Assembly: GCF_013415105.1 (NCBI RefSeq)
Contig: NZ_JACCDF010000001.1
Coordinates: 62,001 to 126,000, forward strand
DNA: 64,000 bases
Direction: 5' to 3'
DNA from: Vreelandella salicampi
GTDB taxonomy: Bacteria > Pseudomonadota > Gammaproteobacteria > Pseudomonadales > Halomonadaceae
The translations under genes were made by a program, and so were the position numbers. Position 1 is the stretch's first letter; every line of letters begins with the position of its first letter. The notes beneath the pieces are model-generated. The model searched no databases and was not told the origin of the DNA. It saw only the letters and a list, made by a program, of their open reading frames with translations. This document shows, piece after piece, positions 9,246-19,228 of the stretch.

Positions 9246-9844
9246 CAGGCAGTCTCCTCATCTTCGCCAACGATAATAATATCGTCGCTTTCAAAGCGAT
9301 ACGGCGGCACTTCAAGGTTGGTTGGTGCAGGCACATTGGTAAATACGCGCCCAGCCAAATCAAACCGAGAACCGTGACAAGGGCAGAAAAAGCCCCCCGG
9401 CCAGTTATCCACGCCTACCCCTTCTGCATCAGGCTCGGGGCGATAAAGCGGAGAGCAGCCCAAGTGCGTACAAATACCAATCAAGACGCCAATATCTTGC
9501 TTGATAGAACGCAGCATGTTGGTCACATAGCTAGGCTGCTGGGGTACATCAGAATTCGGGTCAGCCAAACGCGCGGTATCTATTGATTCCGTACGCTCAA
9601 TCATTTCGGGCGTGCGATTGATAATCCACACAGGACGCCCACGCCACTCCACCGTCATTCGCTGACCGGGTTCTAACTTGGACACATCCGCCTGGACGGG
9701 GGCACCCGCCGCTCTTGCCTTGGCACTAGGCTGCCAAGAAGCCACAAAGGGAACCGCAACCCCGACTGCACCCACCGCACCCACTACGGAGGTGGCACCT
9801 ACGAGGAAACGGCGCCGACCTTTGTTTACGCCGTTATCTGCCAT
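9245..9844 (-). CDS. petA: Ubiquinol-cytochrome c reductase, Rieske iron-sulfur subunit
   Basis: [2Fe-2S] subunit of complex III, 199 aa. The N-terminus carries a Tat-type signal anchor (GRRRFLVGATSVVG followed by a hydrophobic Ala/Val stretch). The cluster ligands are in CTHLGC (Cys125, His127) and CPCHG (Cys154, His157), with the extra disulfide cysteines at 130 and 156. First gene of petABC, preceded by a candidate promoter at 9918-9946. Petite start alternatives were not seen. The ATG is behind GGGAG. Confidence 0.98.
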   Translation of the reverse strand: MADNGVNKGRRRFLVGATSVVGAVGAVGVAVPFVASWQPSAKARAAGAPVQADVSKLEPGQRMTVEWRGRPVWIINRTPEMIERTESIDTARLADPNSDVPQQPSYVTNMLRSIKQDIGVLIGICTHLGCSPLYRPEPDAEGVGVDNWPGGFFCPCHGSRFDLAGRVFTNVPAPTNLEVPPYRFESDDIIIVGEDEETA

Positions 9845-9917
9845 TTCTGGTTTCTCCCATCAGCTTACTCGTACCGCCACAAAGGCATATTGCGGCGACA
9901 AATACCAAATGCGCTCT

Positions 9918-9946
9918 ATGGTAAAAAAACTAAGCGCTCTGCACAA
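9918..9946 (-). promoter_or_regulatory. Candidate sigma-70 promoter of petABC
   Basis: -35 TTGTGC (9941-9946), 17-base spacer, -10 TACCAT (9918-9923), about 75 bases before petA. The match to consensus is modest. Confidence 0.3.
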
Positions 9947-10003
9947 GAACAACCGCCCTTGACCAAGGTGGAAGAAAAAGCGCAATTTACTGATATTTAA
10001 ACA

Positions 10004-10036
10004 AAAAAACGCCCAGGCCAGTGACCCGGGCGTTTT
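10004..10036 (-). terminator. Intrinsic terminator of rplM-rpsI
   Basis: On the minus strand a stem AACGCCCGGG/CCTGGGCGTT with a 7-base loop and one mismatch is followed by a run of seven T. It lies 18 bases past the rpsI stop. This is a textbook intrinsic terminator. Confidence 0.88.
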
Positions 10037-10053
10037 GCCGCATTGCGCTAAAA

Positions 10054-10443
10054 TTAACGCTTAGAGAACTGCGGACGACGGCGTGCTTTACGCAGACCGA
10101 CTTTCTTACGCTCTACTTGGCGAGCGTCACGGGTAACGTAACCCGCTTCGCGCAGCACCGGGCGCAAGTCTTCATTATAGTCCATCAGTGCGCGAGTAAT
10201 ACCGTGACGGATAGCACCGGCTTGTGCTGAACCGCCACCACCAGCAACAGTCACATAGACGTCGAACTGGTTAAGGGTGTCAGTCAACTCGAGAGGCTGA
10301 CGAACTACCATGCGGCCAGTAACGCGACCAAAGAATTGATCCAGCTCGCGGTTATTGACAGTGATCTTGCCGGAACCCGGCTTAAGGAAAACGCGGGCGG
10401 TAGAAGTTTTGCGGCGCCCGGTACCGTAATACTGCTGTGTCAT
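10054..10443 (-). CDS. rpsI: 30S ribosomal protein S9
   Basis: Small-subunit ribosomal protein, 129 aa. The start [17 protein letters not shown] and the end in the basic tail [17 protein letters not shown] are diagnostic; the C-terminal Lys-Arg contacts P-site tRNA. It forms the usual two-gene operon with rplM, 13 bases apart. Confidence 0.99.
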   Translation of the reverse strand: MTQQYYGTGRRKTSTARVFLKPGSGKITVNNRELDQFFGRVTGRMVVRQPLELTDTLNQFDVYVTVAGGGGSAQAGAIRHGITRALMDYNEDLRPVLREAGYVTRDARQVERKKVGLRKARRRPQFSKR

Positions 10444-10456
10444 GGCGAAGATTTCC

Positions 10457-10885
10457 TCAGATGTTCAGTTCAAGCGGCTGTTGAGCAGCATGCGGATGCT
10501 CGGCACCAGCATAGACTTTCAGCTTGGTGTACATAGCGCGACCCAGAGGGCCTTTCGGCAGCATACCTTTAACGGCAGACTCAATAATGCGCTCAGGCGC
10601 GTGATCGATCATTTTATCGAACGTCATTGAGCGCAGGCCACCCGGATAACCGGTGTGACGGTAGTAAGTCTTCGCCTTGGCTTTGTTGCCAGTCACTTGG
10701 ACTTTCTCAGCATTGATGACGACGATATAATCGCCGGTATCAACGTGAGGAGTAAATTCGGGCTTATGCTTGCCACGTAGGCGGCGAGCAATCTCGGTAG
10801 CTAGACGACCGAGCGTTTTATCCGTCGCGTCGACGACATACCAGTCGCGCTGGACGGACTGCGGCTTAGCACTGAACGTCTTCAT
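10457..10885 (-). CDS. rplM: 50S ribosomal protein L13
   Basis: Large-subunit ribosomal protein, 142 aa, with the family blocks [47 protein letters not shown] and [17 protein letters not shown]. First gene of rplM-rpsI. In E. coli L13 represses its own operon through the mRNA leader. Here a strong promoter at 11016-11044 would give a leader of about 125 nt containing two stem-loops, consistent with leader control, although the regulator-binding structure is not proven. Confidence 0.99.
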   Translation of the reverse strand: MKTFSAKPQSVQRDWYVVDATDKTLGRLATEIARRLRGKHKPEFTPHVDTGDYIVVINAEKVQVTGNKAKAKTYYRHTGYPGGLRSMTFDKMIDHAPERIIESAVKGMLPKGPLGRAMYTKLKVYAGAEHPHAAQQPLELNI

Positions 10886-10924
10886 GAATGAAATTCACCA
10901 GATTTAAGTGTGTTGGGTGTCATC

Positions 10925-11000
10925 AGCTTTCCATCTAAAAACGCAAAAGCTTAGCACCATCCCTATTTTTCTTGGTTGCTTGCCAAAATCAGAAAGCAAC
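10925..11000 (-). promoter_or_regulatory. Structured 5' leader of rplM-rpsI
   Basis: Two perfect stems lie in the transcribed leader. GTTGCTT/AAGCAAC (7 bp, 12-base loop, 10975-11000) is followed by AGCTTT/AAAGCT (6 bp, 15-base loop, 10925-10951). They may be the L13 autoregulatory element. Confidence 0.45.
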
Positions 11001-11015
11001 GTTGAGCGAGGCGGC

Positions 11016-11044
11016 ATTCTACAGTAAGAGAAGCGCTCAGTTAA
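11016..11044 (-). promoter_or_regulatory. Sigma-70 promoter of rplM-rpsI
   Basis: -35 TTAACT (11039-11044), exactly 17 bases, -10 TAGAAT (11016-11021), 5 of 6 at -10. A GC-rich discriminator (GCCGCC) follows, as at growth-rate-regulated ribosomal promoters. It sits just past the zapE stop. Confidence 0.75.
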
Positions 11045-11092
11045 AGGCTTTTTCGCATTTGTGGCGTGAACTGCCAAATCGAACCTATCGCC

Positions 11093-12274
11093 TTATGGCT
11101 TATGGGCCAGCGCGAGATAGTCGTGCGACTGCATCTCTTGCAAGCGCGACAGCGTCCGCTGAAACTCAAAGTTGAGTTTACCGTCAGTATAAAGCGACGC
11201 GATGGGCACTTCTGCGGACATCAGAAGTTTGACGCCGCGATCATAAAACTCATCCACCATATTGATAAAGCGCCGGGCTTGGTCGTCTTTTTTCGCGTCC
11301 ATTTGCGTGACATTGGAAACCAGCACGGTGTGAAATTCGCGCGCCAACTCAATATAGTCATTCTGGCTACGCGGCCCATCACATAGCTCTCGAAACTCGA
11401 ACCAGACGATATCATCATGCACTCTGCGCGTATGCAGCACACGGTGATTTACCTCCAGCGGCGCATCAAGCTCCCCTTCATGGCCGGATATTTCACGAAA
11501 ACTCCGCAGTAGCTCGGTTTCCGCCTCAGCATCAAGCGGGGTGTGAAAAATCTCGGCTCGCTCAAGAACGCGTAAGCGGTAGTCAATCCCTGAGTCAACA
11601 TTTACGACCTCACAGTGACGGTTGAGAAGCTCAATCGCCGGGATAAAACGCGCGCGCTGCAGCCCCTCTTTATAGAGGTCGTCCGGCACAATATTGGAGG
11701 TAGCAACCAAGACAACACCATGCTCGAAAAGCGCTTCTAGTAAGTTGGCCAAAATCATCGCATCGGTGATGTCTTTGACAAAAAATTCGTCAAAGCAAAT
11801 AACGCGCGCCTCTACTGCAAACTTTTCCGCAATCAGCTTAAGGGGGTCTTTTTCGCCTTTGTAATGATTCAACTCATTATGTACACGCTGCATGAACCGG
11901 TGAAAGTGCGTACGCATCTTATCGGCAAATGGCAGCGCTTCGTAGAAGGTGTCAACGAGATACGTTTTACCTCTACCCACTCCCCCCCAAAAATAGAGCC
12001 CTTGAACCCTGGGCATAGCAGGTTGCGAGTGCCCTGGCGTGGATTTCCCCATTAATCCCGCCATCTTTGCTTTTATACCTTTCTTAGCTATAACACTTTT
12101 CGGCTTGGTGGTGGGCGCACTAATGAGATTGTCATACAGCCGCTGCAGGTGTTCGACGGCCTTTTGTTGCGCGGCATCGTATTGAAAGTCATCTCTTTCA
12201 AGGTCTGCGCGATAGCGCTCCATGGGGGTGGGCGGACGTGTCACAGTGTCTCCATGGCCAGAGGTGGATGGCAT
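11093..12274 (-). CDS. zapE: Cell division AFG1-like ATPase ZapE
   Basis: P-loop ATPase of the AFG1 family. In E. coli ZapE associates with the Z-ring and affects FtsZ bundling under stress. Motifs: Walker A GGVGRGKT following GLYFWG, the block THFHRFMQRVH, Walker B-like VICFDEFFV, and VATSNIVPDDLYKEGLQR. I place the start at the ATG at 12274 (393 aa), which follows AGGAG at a 9-base spacing. A longer open frame to 12385 exists, but it crosses a TATAAT box and its extra residues do not resemble the family. The upstream side is a divergent promoter region shared with zapG. Confidence 0.95.
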   Translation of the reverse strand: MPSTSGHGDTVTRPPTPMERYRADLERDDFQYDAAQQKAVEHLQRLYDNLISAPTTKPKSVIAKKGIKAKMAGLMGKSTPGHSQPAMPRVQGLYFWGGVGRGKTYLVDTFYEALPFADKMRTHFHRFMQRVHNELNHYKGEKDPLKLIAEKFAVEARVICFDEFFVKDITDAMILANLLEALFEHGVVLVATSNIVPDDLYKEGLQRARFIPAIELLNRHCEVVNVDSGIDYRLRVLERAEIFHTPLDAEAETELLRSFREISGHEGELDAPLEVNHRVLHTRRVHDDIVWFEFRELCDGPRSQNDYIELAREFHTVLVSNVTQMDAKKDDQARRFINMVDEFYDRGVKLLMSAEVPIASLYTDGKLNFEFQRTLSRLQEMQSHDYLALAHKP

Positions 12275-12340
12275 AGCATTAATCTCCTGCAGCGCGTTTT
12301 GAGCCGATTTTATCAGCGCCTCAATATCCAATGGCGCGAG

Positions 12341-12346
12341 ATTATA
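12341..12346 (-). promoter_or_regulatory. -10 box for zapE
   Basis: A perfect TATAAT on the minus strand 67 bases before the chosen zapE start. No convincing -35 box is seen 16-18 bases upstream, so this may need an activator or be fortuitous. Confidence 0.35.
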
Positions 12347-12376
12347 CGCCGAAGACACACAAAGCACATGGACGGA

Positions 12377-12407
12377 TTGACCCAAACGCCTGAAAGACGC
12401 CTATAAT
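12377..12407 (+). promoter_or_regulatory. Promoter of zapG
   Basis: -35 TTGACC (5 of 6) and -10 TATAAT (6 of 6) with an unusually long 19-base spacer. It predicts a leader of about 108 nt that contains three direct repeats. Confidence 0.6.
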
Positions 12408-12440
12408 AGCCGCAAAACGCATTACTGTAGTCGAGATGTT

Positions 12441-12482
12441 ACTGAGACAAAGTCATTGAGACAAAATCATTGAGCAAAAGTC
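12441..12482 (+). repeat. Three tandem 14-bp direct repeats in the zapG leader
   Basis: Head-to-tail copies ACTGAGACAAAGTC, ATTGAGACAAAATC and ATTGAGCAAAAGTC, differing from one another at 2-4 positions. They lie between the promoter and the ribosome site. Confidence 0.75.
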
Positions 12483-12521
12483 ACTACGATAGAGCACACA
12501 CCAGGTGCTAGGGAGATAAAT

Positions 12522-12995
12522 GTGGAAGTAAGTACTGAGCTGATGTTTGCCTTTATTGGCGCTGTTTTAGGTATTGTTGTCGGCGCGGTTGGTTACCGCT
12601 TTGCCAGCAAAAGTCAGCATAATGTCGTTGCCATGCAGCAAAAGTTCCTGGAAAGCGAGCGCCAAGTGGCCGAGCTTAAAAGCCGTATGGGTTCACATCT
12701 GCTCGACTTTCAGCAACGTCTCGACACCATTCGTGATGAAGCGAGCGAGCTTGAAAAGCAACTCAATCAAGAAGCGCAGCACTGGAATTTGGGCAATGAC
12801 ACACTACCTCATCTCGACCTAAGCGGCTTGAGCACCACACAAGCAAGCGAAGAAAGTGCCACTGCACCGTCTACCACTAACTCGTCTGCCGCTACTGGCG
12901 CACCCCGCGACTACGCAGATGGCCAAAGCGGCACTTTATCAGAAGACTTTGGCCTAAAAGAAACTGACACACCGCCACAGCCGCCACGCTACTAG
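12522..12995 (+). CDS. zapG: Z-ring/cell-envelope associated protein ZapG (YhcB, DUF1043)
   Basis: Inner-membrane protein of 157 aa. One N-terminal transmembrane helix (about residues 7-25, MFAFIGAVLGIVVGAVGYRF) is followed by a cytoplasmic coiled coil (about 35-90) and a Ser/Thr-rich disordered tail with the family-typical GTLSEDFGLKE near the end. YhcB interacts with elongation and division proteins in E. coli. The start is GTG at 12522 behind GGGAG. An overlapping ATG at 12520 is out of frame and the next in-frame ATG (codon 8) would cut into the membrane segment. It is divergent from zapE, as in E. coli and Pseudomonas. Confidence 0.9.
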   Translation: MEVSTELMFAFIGAVLGIVVGAVGYRFASKSQHNVVAMQQKFLESERQVAELKSRMGSHLLDFQQRLDTIRDEASELEKQLNQEAQHWNLGNDTLPHLDLSGLSTTQASEESATAPSTTNSSAATGAPRDYADGQSGTLSEDFGLKETDTPPQPPRY

Positions 12996-13038
12996 CCCTA
13001 CGTCGACGAATTCATAACGTGCAAAAACTCACCTCCCG

Positions 13039-13797
13039 TCACGCAGGGTTATCAATATCCACAAAACGGTGCTCAATGCCAAACTCTGCGGCCAACCACT
13101 CGCCTAACGCCTGTACGCCATAACGTTCAGTCGCATGGTGACCCGCGGCCATATAGTGGATGCCCATTTCGCGCGCTAGGTGGGTGGTGCGCTCTGATAT
13201 CTCGCCTGAGAGAAAAAATTGCGCGCCCCCTTCATAAGCTTGGGTAATCATATCCTGCGCCCCGCCGGTGCACCACGCCACGCGTTCGATATCACCGGTA
13301 CCCGCAGCCTCAATGACCAAAGGCTCCCGTTTTAGCTCATGCGCAACGCGTTGCGATAAAGCCGAGAGCGAGGCTGGCGCGGTATTACCCAACCACAAAA
13401 GCCCTTCGCCTAATGCACCATCCAGGCAGCGCTCAAACTGCCATCCCATCCGCTTGGCTAACTGTGCATTGTTGCCAAGCTCTGGGTGGGCATCGAGCGG
13501 CAGATGATACGCCAACAAATTCATATCGTGGCTAAGCAGGGTTTTGATCCGTCGCTGCTTCATCCCCGTTAGTGCAATGGGTTCATTTTTCCAAAAGTAA
13601 CCATGATGCACGACAATGGCATCGGCCTCCCATGCGACGGCTTCATCCAAAAGCGCCTGGCACGCTGTCACGCCGGTGAGAACTCGCTGAATACGCCCTC
13701 GCCCTTCGACCTGAAGCCCATTCAGGGTAAAGTCTTTAAAACGGCTGGCGCTTAGTTTGTGCTCACACGCAGCCACTAGCACATCCCGCTCCACCAT
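13039..13797 (-). CDS. Nif3-like dinuclear metal centre hexameric protein (YbgI family)
   Basis: Protein of 252 aa of the Nif3/DUF34 family, toroidal hexamers with a di-metal site. Biochemical function is unsettled; GTP cyclohydrolase I type 2 is a legacy name. Metal-ligand blocks are visible: FTLNGLQVEG, AIVVHHGYFWKNE, LLAYHLPLDAHPELGNNAQLAK and, near the end, HHATERYGVQALGEWL. The ATG at 13797 follows AAGGAG at 6 bases. The ATG five codons upstream contains that ribosome site and is unlikely to be used. It lies convergent to zapG and divergent from algW. Confidence 0.9.
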   Translation of the reverse strand: MVERDVLVAACEHKLSASRFKDFTLNGLQVEGRGRIQRVLTGVTACQALLDEAVAWEADAIVVHHGYFWKNEPIALTGMKQRRIKTLLSHDMNLLAYHLPLDAHPELGNNAQLAKRMGWQFERCLDGALGEGLLWLGNTAPASLSALSQRVAHELKREPLVIEAAGTGDIERVAWCTGGAQDMITQAYEGGAQFFLSGEISERTTHLAREMGIHYMAAGHHATERYGVQALGEWLAAEFGIEHRFVDIDNPA

Positions 13798-13938
13798 TTT
13801 GCTCTCCTTCAATGCGTTTGATTAACCAATAGCCACACCTGCGGAATATCCGTAAGGAATGTTATCATCACCCACTTCCAACGCGCGCTTTTCAACGCAA
13901 ACAGCATCGCCTAACAGACTGCGAACTAAGGAACGCCC

Positions 13939-15174
13939 ATGCAACGCTTCGTGCTGCCTTACATATGGCCCATTATTTCCGGCATATTGCTCGCAGCACT
14001 GTTTCTTGCGGTATTTCCTGACTCAATCCCCTTCGAATCGTCATCCTCTACACCCGATGAAACCGCGCTTGTCACCTCATCTGAAACAGAATCAGAAAAC
14101 CAGCGGCCCAAGCCGGACGTTCAACAAGCGCCCCCCTTAACACGCAACGAAGGACCGACGAGTTACGCTGACGCGGTTAACCGCGCCGCACCGGCCGTCG
14201 TTAATATTTATTCATCGCGCATTGTCGAGCGTGATCAACACCCCTTAATGTCGGACCCCTTTTTCCAACAGTTTTTTGATGGTGACGATGCCACACGGCA
14301 ACAACGAATGCTTTCAAGTCTCGGCTCCGGCGTCATCGTGAGTGAAAATGGCTACGTTTTAACCAATCATCATGTCATTAACGGCGCTGATGAAATACAG
14401 GTCGCACTGCGTGACGGACGCGAAACCCTTGCCAAAGTCATCGGCACCGATCCGGAAAGCGACTTGGCCGTCCTTCATATTCCTCTAGACGATCTTCCCG
14501 TTATCGCACTAACCGATTCAGCCGATGTTGCCATAGGCGATGTCTCACTCGCCATTGGCAACCCCTTTGGTGTGGGCCAGACGGTCACTATGGGTATTAT
14601 TAGTGCCACTGGGCGCAGTCACTTAGGTTTGAACGCCTACGAGGATTTCATCCAGACCGATGCAGCTATTAATCCAGGTAACTCGGGTGGCGCCCTCGTC
14701 AACTCAGATGGCGCCCTAGTGGGCATCAACACGGCGATATTTTCTCGCTCAGGTGGCTCTCAAGGGATTGGATTCGCGATTCCGGCCAATCTTGCGCATA
14801 ACATTCTGAATGAGCTGGTCACTAAAGGAAGGGTCATACGCGGATGGCTGGGCATAGAAGCTCAGGCTTTATCGCGGGAGTTGGCGACCTCGTTTGGACT
14901 ACGCACACCACAAGGCGTCATTATCGCGGGGGTTATCCAAGGCGGCCCTGCTGCCCGCGCGGGACTGCAGCCCGGCGATGTACTGCTCGCTGTCGACGAC
15001 CAACCTGTACTCGATGCTCGCGCTACGATGAGCGACATCGCCGATATCGAACCCGGCACAAAACTACCGCTGACGGTTGTACGCGGCGGTGAGATTATGG
15101 AAGTTATGCTCGAAGTTGGGGAGCGTCCCGTACCAGCGCCCCCCACGCCTCGCCGTCTATCTGACACCCCTTAA
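13939..15174 (+). CDS. algW: Membrane-anchored periplasmic serine protease AlgW/DegS (HtrA family, one PDZ)
   Basis: Site-1 protease that senses misfolded outer-membrane proteins and cuts the anti-sigma factor (RseA/MucA) to release the envelope-stress sigma factor. At 411 aa it has one N-terminal membrane anchor (about residues 7-26). A long Ser/Glu/Pro-rich linker (about 31-70) follows. The trypsin-like domain carries a catalytic triad read as His145 (TNHHV), Asp175 (ESDLAV) and Ser249 (NPGNSGGAL). A single PDZ domain covers about residues 295-390. One anchor and one PDZ separate it from DegP/DegQ, which have cleaved signals and two PDZ domains. The linker is longer than I expect for DegS. 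Neighbouring hisD matches Pseudomonas algW context. The anti-sigma and sigma genes are not in this window. Confidence 0.92.
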   Translation: MQRFVLPYIWPIISGILLAALFLAVFPDSIPFESSSSTPDETALVTSSETESENQRPKPDVQQAPPLTRNEGPTSYADAVNRAAPAVVNIYSSRIVERDQHPLMSDPFFQQFFDGDDATRQQRMLSSLGSGVIVSENGYVLTNHHVINGADEIQVALRDGRETLAKVIGTDPESDLAVLHIPLDDLPVIALTDSADVAIGDVSLAIGNPFGVGQTVTMGIISATGRSHLGLNAYEDFIQTDAAINPGNSGGALVNSDGALVGINTAIFSRSGGSQGIGFAIPANLAHNILNELVTKGRVIRGWLGIEAQALSRELATSFGLRTPQGVIIAGVIQGGPAARAGLQPGDVLLAVDDQPVLDARATMSDIADIEPGTKLPLTVVRGGEIMEVMLEVGERPVPAPPTPRRLSDTP

Positions 15175-15197
15175 GAAACCCGGCATGTTAGATGTCT

Positions 15198-16517
15198 TCA
15201 ACGGCGAATACGGTATTCTGCTGAGCGCGCGTGCGCGGTTAGCGACTCACCTCGGGCGAGCTCCGAGGCTATTCCACCCAGCGATGATGCGCCCTCTGCT
15301 GAGCAGTGGATAATGGACGAGCGCTTCTGGAAGTCGTAGACCCCAAGCGGTGATGAAAAACGTGCGGTGCCGGAGGTCGGTAGCACGTGATTGGGCCCAG
15401 CACAGTAGTCGCCAAGGGCTTCAGCTGTGTAACGCCCCATGAAGATCGCGCCGGCGTGACGCACTCCCTCTAACCAGTCTTGCGGCTCAGCAACAGAGAG
15501 TTCCAAATGCTCAGGGGCAATGCGGTTGATAAGCGTGATGGCCTCTTGCTTATCCTGGCACGCTATCAGTGCACCACGCCGACGCAATGAGGCGCGAACG
15601 ATCTCTTCACGTTCAAGCGTAGGCAGCAAACGCTCGATTGAGGCCTCTACCGCCTGCAGGTGTTCGGCATCCCAACTGACCAGGATCGCCTGGGCATCCT
15701 CATCGTGCTCCGCCTGGGAGAAGAGATCCATGGCAAGCCAATCAGGGTCTGTTAGCCCATCGCTCACCACCAAAATTTCCGATGGTCCAGCAATCATATC
15801 AATGCCAACTTGACCAAATACCGCACGCTTGGCGGTGGCCACGTATATATTACCCGGCCCCACAATTTTATCCACGCGCGGGACTGTTTCAGTGCCATAC
15901 GCAAGCGCGGCGATTGCTTGAGCCCCACCAATGGTGAAAACGTAGTCCACGCCTGCTAAGTGAGCCGCCGCGAGCACCATGTCATTCAGCACACCATCGG
16001 GGGTCGGCACCACCATCACGATCTCGTTGACGCCTGCCACGTGCGCCGGAATCGCGTTCATCAGTACCGAGGAGGGGTAAGCTGCCTTGCCACCCGGAAC
16101 ATAAATCCCTGCCCGGTCTATCGGACTGACCTTCTGCCCTAGCACCGTGCCATCGGCTTCCGTGTACTGCCAAGATTCGGGCTTTTGCCGCTCGTGGTAG
16201 CTACGGATACGCTCTGCTGCAGCGGATAACGCCACCCGCTGTGCCGCAGGAAGAGAGTCAAAAGACCGCTTGAGCTGCTCGGGGGTCAGCTTAAGCTCGC
16301 TCATCGAGCTGACCGACAGGCGGTCAAAGCGATTCGTTGTCTCCACCACCGCCGCATCGCCACGCTGCTTAACTTGAGTCAGTATGTCGTCCACGCGTTG
16401 TTGAACCGCTTGATCCGACACGCCATCCCAATCGAGCAACGTATCCAAACGCTGCGAAAAATCAGCATCACGGGTAGAAAGCCGCGCCACCGTCTGTGCT
16501 GCTACCGTCGCACTCAT
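15198..16517 (-). CDS. hisD: Histidinol dehydrogenase
   Basis: Catalyses the last two oxidation steps of histidine synthesis, histidinol to histidine, with NAD and a zinc ion. About 439 aa. Family blocks: [70 protein letters not shown] (zinc and general-base region), RIAPEHLEL and [35 protein letters not shown] 16517 follows GAGGAG at 8 bases. A GTG three codons upstream overlaps the ribosome site. It is the last gene of ibaG-murA-hisG-hisD. The hisC that follows in Pseudomonas is not here; the next gene is convergent algW, only 23 bases away. Confidence 0.98.
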   Translation of the reverse strand: MSATVAAQTVARLSTRDADFSQRLDTLLDWDGVSDQAVQQRVDDILTQVKQRGDAAVVETTNRFDRLSVSSMSELKLTPEQLKRSFDSLPAAQRVALSAAAERIRSYHERQKPESWQYTEADGTVLGQKVSPIDRAGIYVPGGKAAYPSSVLMNAIPAHVAGVNEIVMVVPTPDGVLNDMVLAAAHLAGVDYVFTIGGAQAIAALAYGTETVPRVDKIVGPGNIYVATAKRAVFGQVGIDMIAGPSEILVVSDGLTDPDWLAMDLFSQAEHDEDAQAILVSWDAEHLQAVEASIERLLPTLEREEIVRASLRRRGALIACQDKQEAITLINRIAPEHLELSVAEPQDWLEGVRHAGAIFMGRYTAEALGDYCAGPNHVLPTSGTARFSSPLGVYDFQKRSSIIHCSAEGASSLGGIASELARGESLTAHARSAEYRIRR

Positions 16518-16535
16518 CGCTACCACTCCTCGATG

Positions 16536-17198
16536 TTAGGGACTGACCGGTTGATTTTGGCGCTTTTTAACCGCCTCGCTTAAGCGCTCGATAAGCGGTT
16601 TAATTTGCGCATGTTTCATCGTCATTGACGCTTTATTCACGACCAACCGGGTGCTGATCGGCGCGATCAGCTCGCGCGGCTCCATGCCATTGGCACGCAA
16701 GGTATTACCGGTATCAACAATATCGACGATTTCATCGGCAAGGTTCATTATTGGCGCCAGTTCCATCGCACCATAGAGCTTAATCACTTCCGCTTGAATC
16801 CCCTGCTCAGCGTAATAGCGCCGCGCCACGTTAATGAACTTGGTCGCCACACGACGCCGAGCACGGCCAGGCGCTTCACCAGCTGTCCCTGCAGTCATTA
16901 GCTTGCAACGTGCAATGTCTAAATCTAGCGGCTCGTAAAGGTTCTCGGCGCCATGTTCAAGCAACACGTCTTTACCCGCGACACCCAAGTCGGCAGCGCC
17001 GAGCTGTACGTATGTAGGCACGTCGGTCGCCCGAATAACCACCAGCTTCACATTGGGCAGGTTGGTATCAAACAAAAGCTTACGGCTTTTGCCCAAGTCT
17101 TCTGCTGGCGAGATACCCGCATCGGCCAATAAGGGAAGTGTCTCTTGCAAAATGCGCCCTTTAGAGAGCGCCAAAATCAGTTGCTTACTCATCGTCAT
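16536..17198 (-). CDS. hisG: ATP phosphoribosyltransferase catalytic subunit, short form (HisG-S)
   Basis: First enzyme of histidine synthesis, joining ATP and PRPP. About 220 aa: this is the short form that lacks the C-terminal allosteric domain and requires HisZ, encoded here at 59320-60513. Blocks: [29 protein letters not shown] [55 protein letters not shown], and [16 protein letters not shown]. The start is uncertain. ATG 17198 is given; ATG 17192 (MSKQLILAL) is equally possible and no strong ribosome site is seen for either. It sits between murA and hisD. Confidence 0.96.
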   Translation of the reverse strand: MTMSKQLILALSKGRILQETLPLLADAGISPAEDLGKSRKLLFDTNLPNVKLVVIRATDVPTYVQLGAADLGVAGKDVLLEHGAENLYEPLDLDIARCKLMTAGTAGEAPGRARRRVATKFINVARRYYAEQGIQAEVIKLYGAMELAPIMNLADEIVDIVDTGNTLRANGMEPRELIAPISTRLVVNKASMTMKHAQIKPLIERLSEAVKKRQNQPVSP

Positions 17199-17219
17199 TG
17201 CCAATGGTTAGTGCGTGGC

Positions 17220-18745
<1,526 letters not shown>

Positions 18746-18880
18746 GAGTAGAAAAACTCCTATGAAAAACGTCGGGGAAAGTGGGGCCAATGATAAAGAA
18801 AAGCCGCGGCTTTGGCGATGCGTTGCAACACACCCGACAAAACAAGCACGGCCAAGAGACCATCACCGGCAAAAAAACTG

Positions 18881-19228
18881 TTATGTTGCCGAAGTAGCCA
18901 TTTCACGTGTGGGGTCTTGCAACAATGCATCCAGCTCTGCCAGATGCGCCAAGCGTTGAAGAGGAACAGATAGTGACACCGAGAGGATAGCGATGTGGCG
19001 TTGCTGACACATACGCAACCACTGCAAAAGCACACTGATTGCCGCACTACTGGCCTTCTCAACGCCATCAAAGTTTATATGCAGCGCACTAAGTGAGGTT
19101 TCGGCTATCCATTTGCCTCCCGCTGCGGCTAAGGCAGCAGCGACATTGGTCCCCACGTCGCCGCTGACGCTCAACGTACCCTCTTGCTGGTCAAGCCTTA
19201 CGTCTTGCTCTGAGAACAACGCGCTCAC
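18881..19228 (-). CDS. mlaB: Phospholipid transport STAS-domain protein MlaB
   Basis: Cytoplasmic STAS-domain subunit (115 aa) that stabilises and regulates the MlaF ATPase in the MlaFEDB phospholipid transporter. Visible: LSVSGDVGTNVAAALAAAG and the phospho-acceptor-like loop FDGVEKASSAAISVLLQWL. Its ATG overlaps the mlaC stop by 4 bases (ATGA). The 135-base stretch between mlaB and ibaG contains no clear terminator, so some read-through into ibaG-murA is possible. Confidence 0.9.
   Translation of the reverse strand: MSALFSEQDVRLDQQEGTLSVSGDVGTNVAAALAAAGGKWIAETSLSALHINFDGVEKASSAAISVLLQWLRMCQQRHIAILSVSLSVPLQRLAHLAELDALLQDPTREMATSAT

Noticed and set aside
12274-12385. Longer zapE start at 12385
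   Set aside because: It crosses a TATAAT box and overlaps the divergent zapG -35 box. The ATG at 12274 has a good ribosome site and matches the family.
18746-18880. Small gene or terminator between mlaB and ibaG
   Set aside because: The AAAGCCGCGGCTTT stretch cannot form a proper loop with a long stem, and the frames there have no ribosome site.
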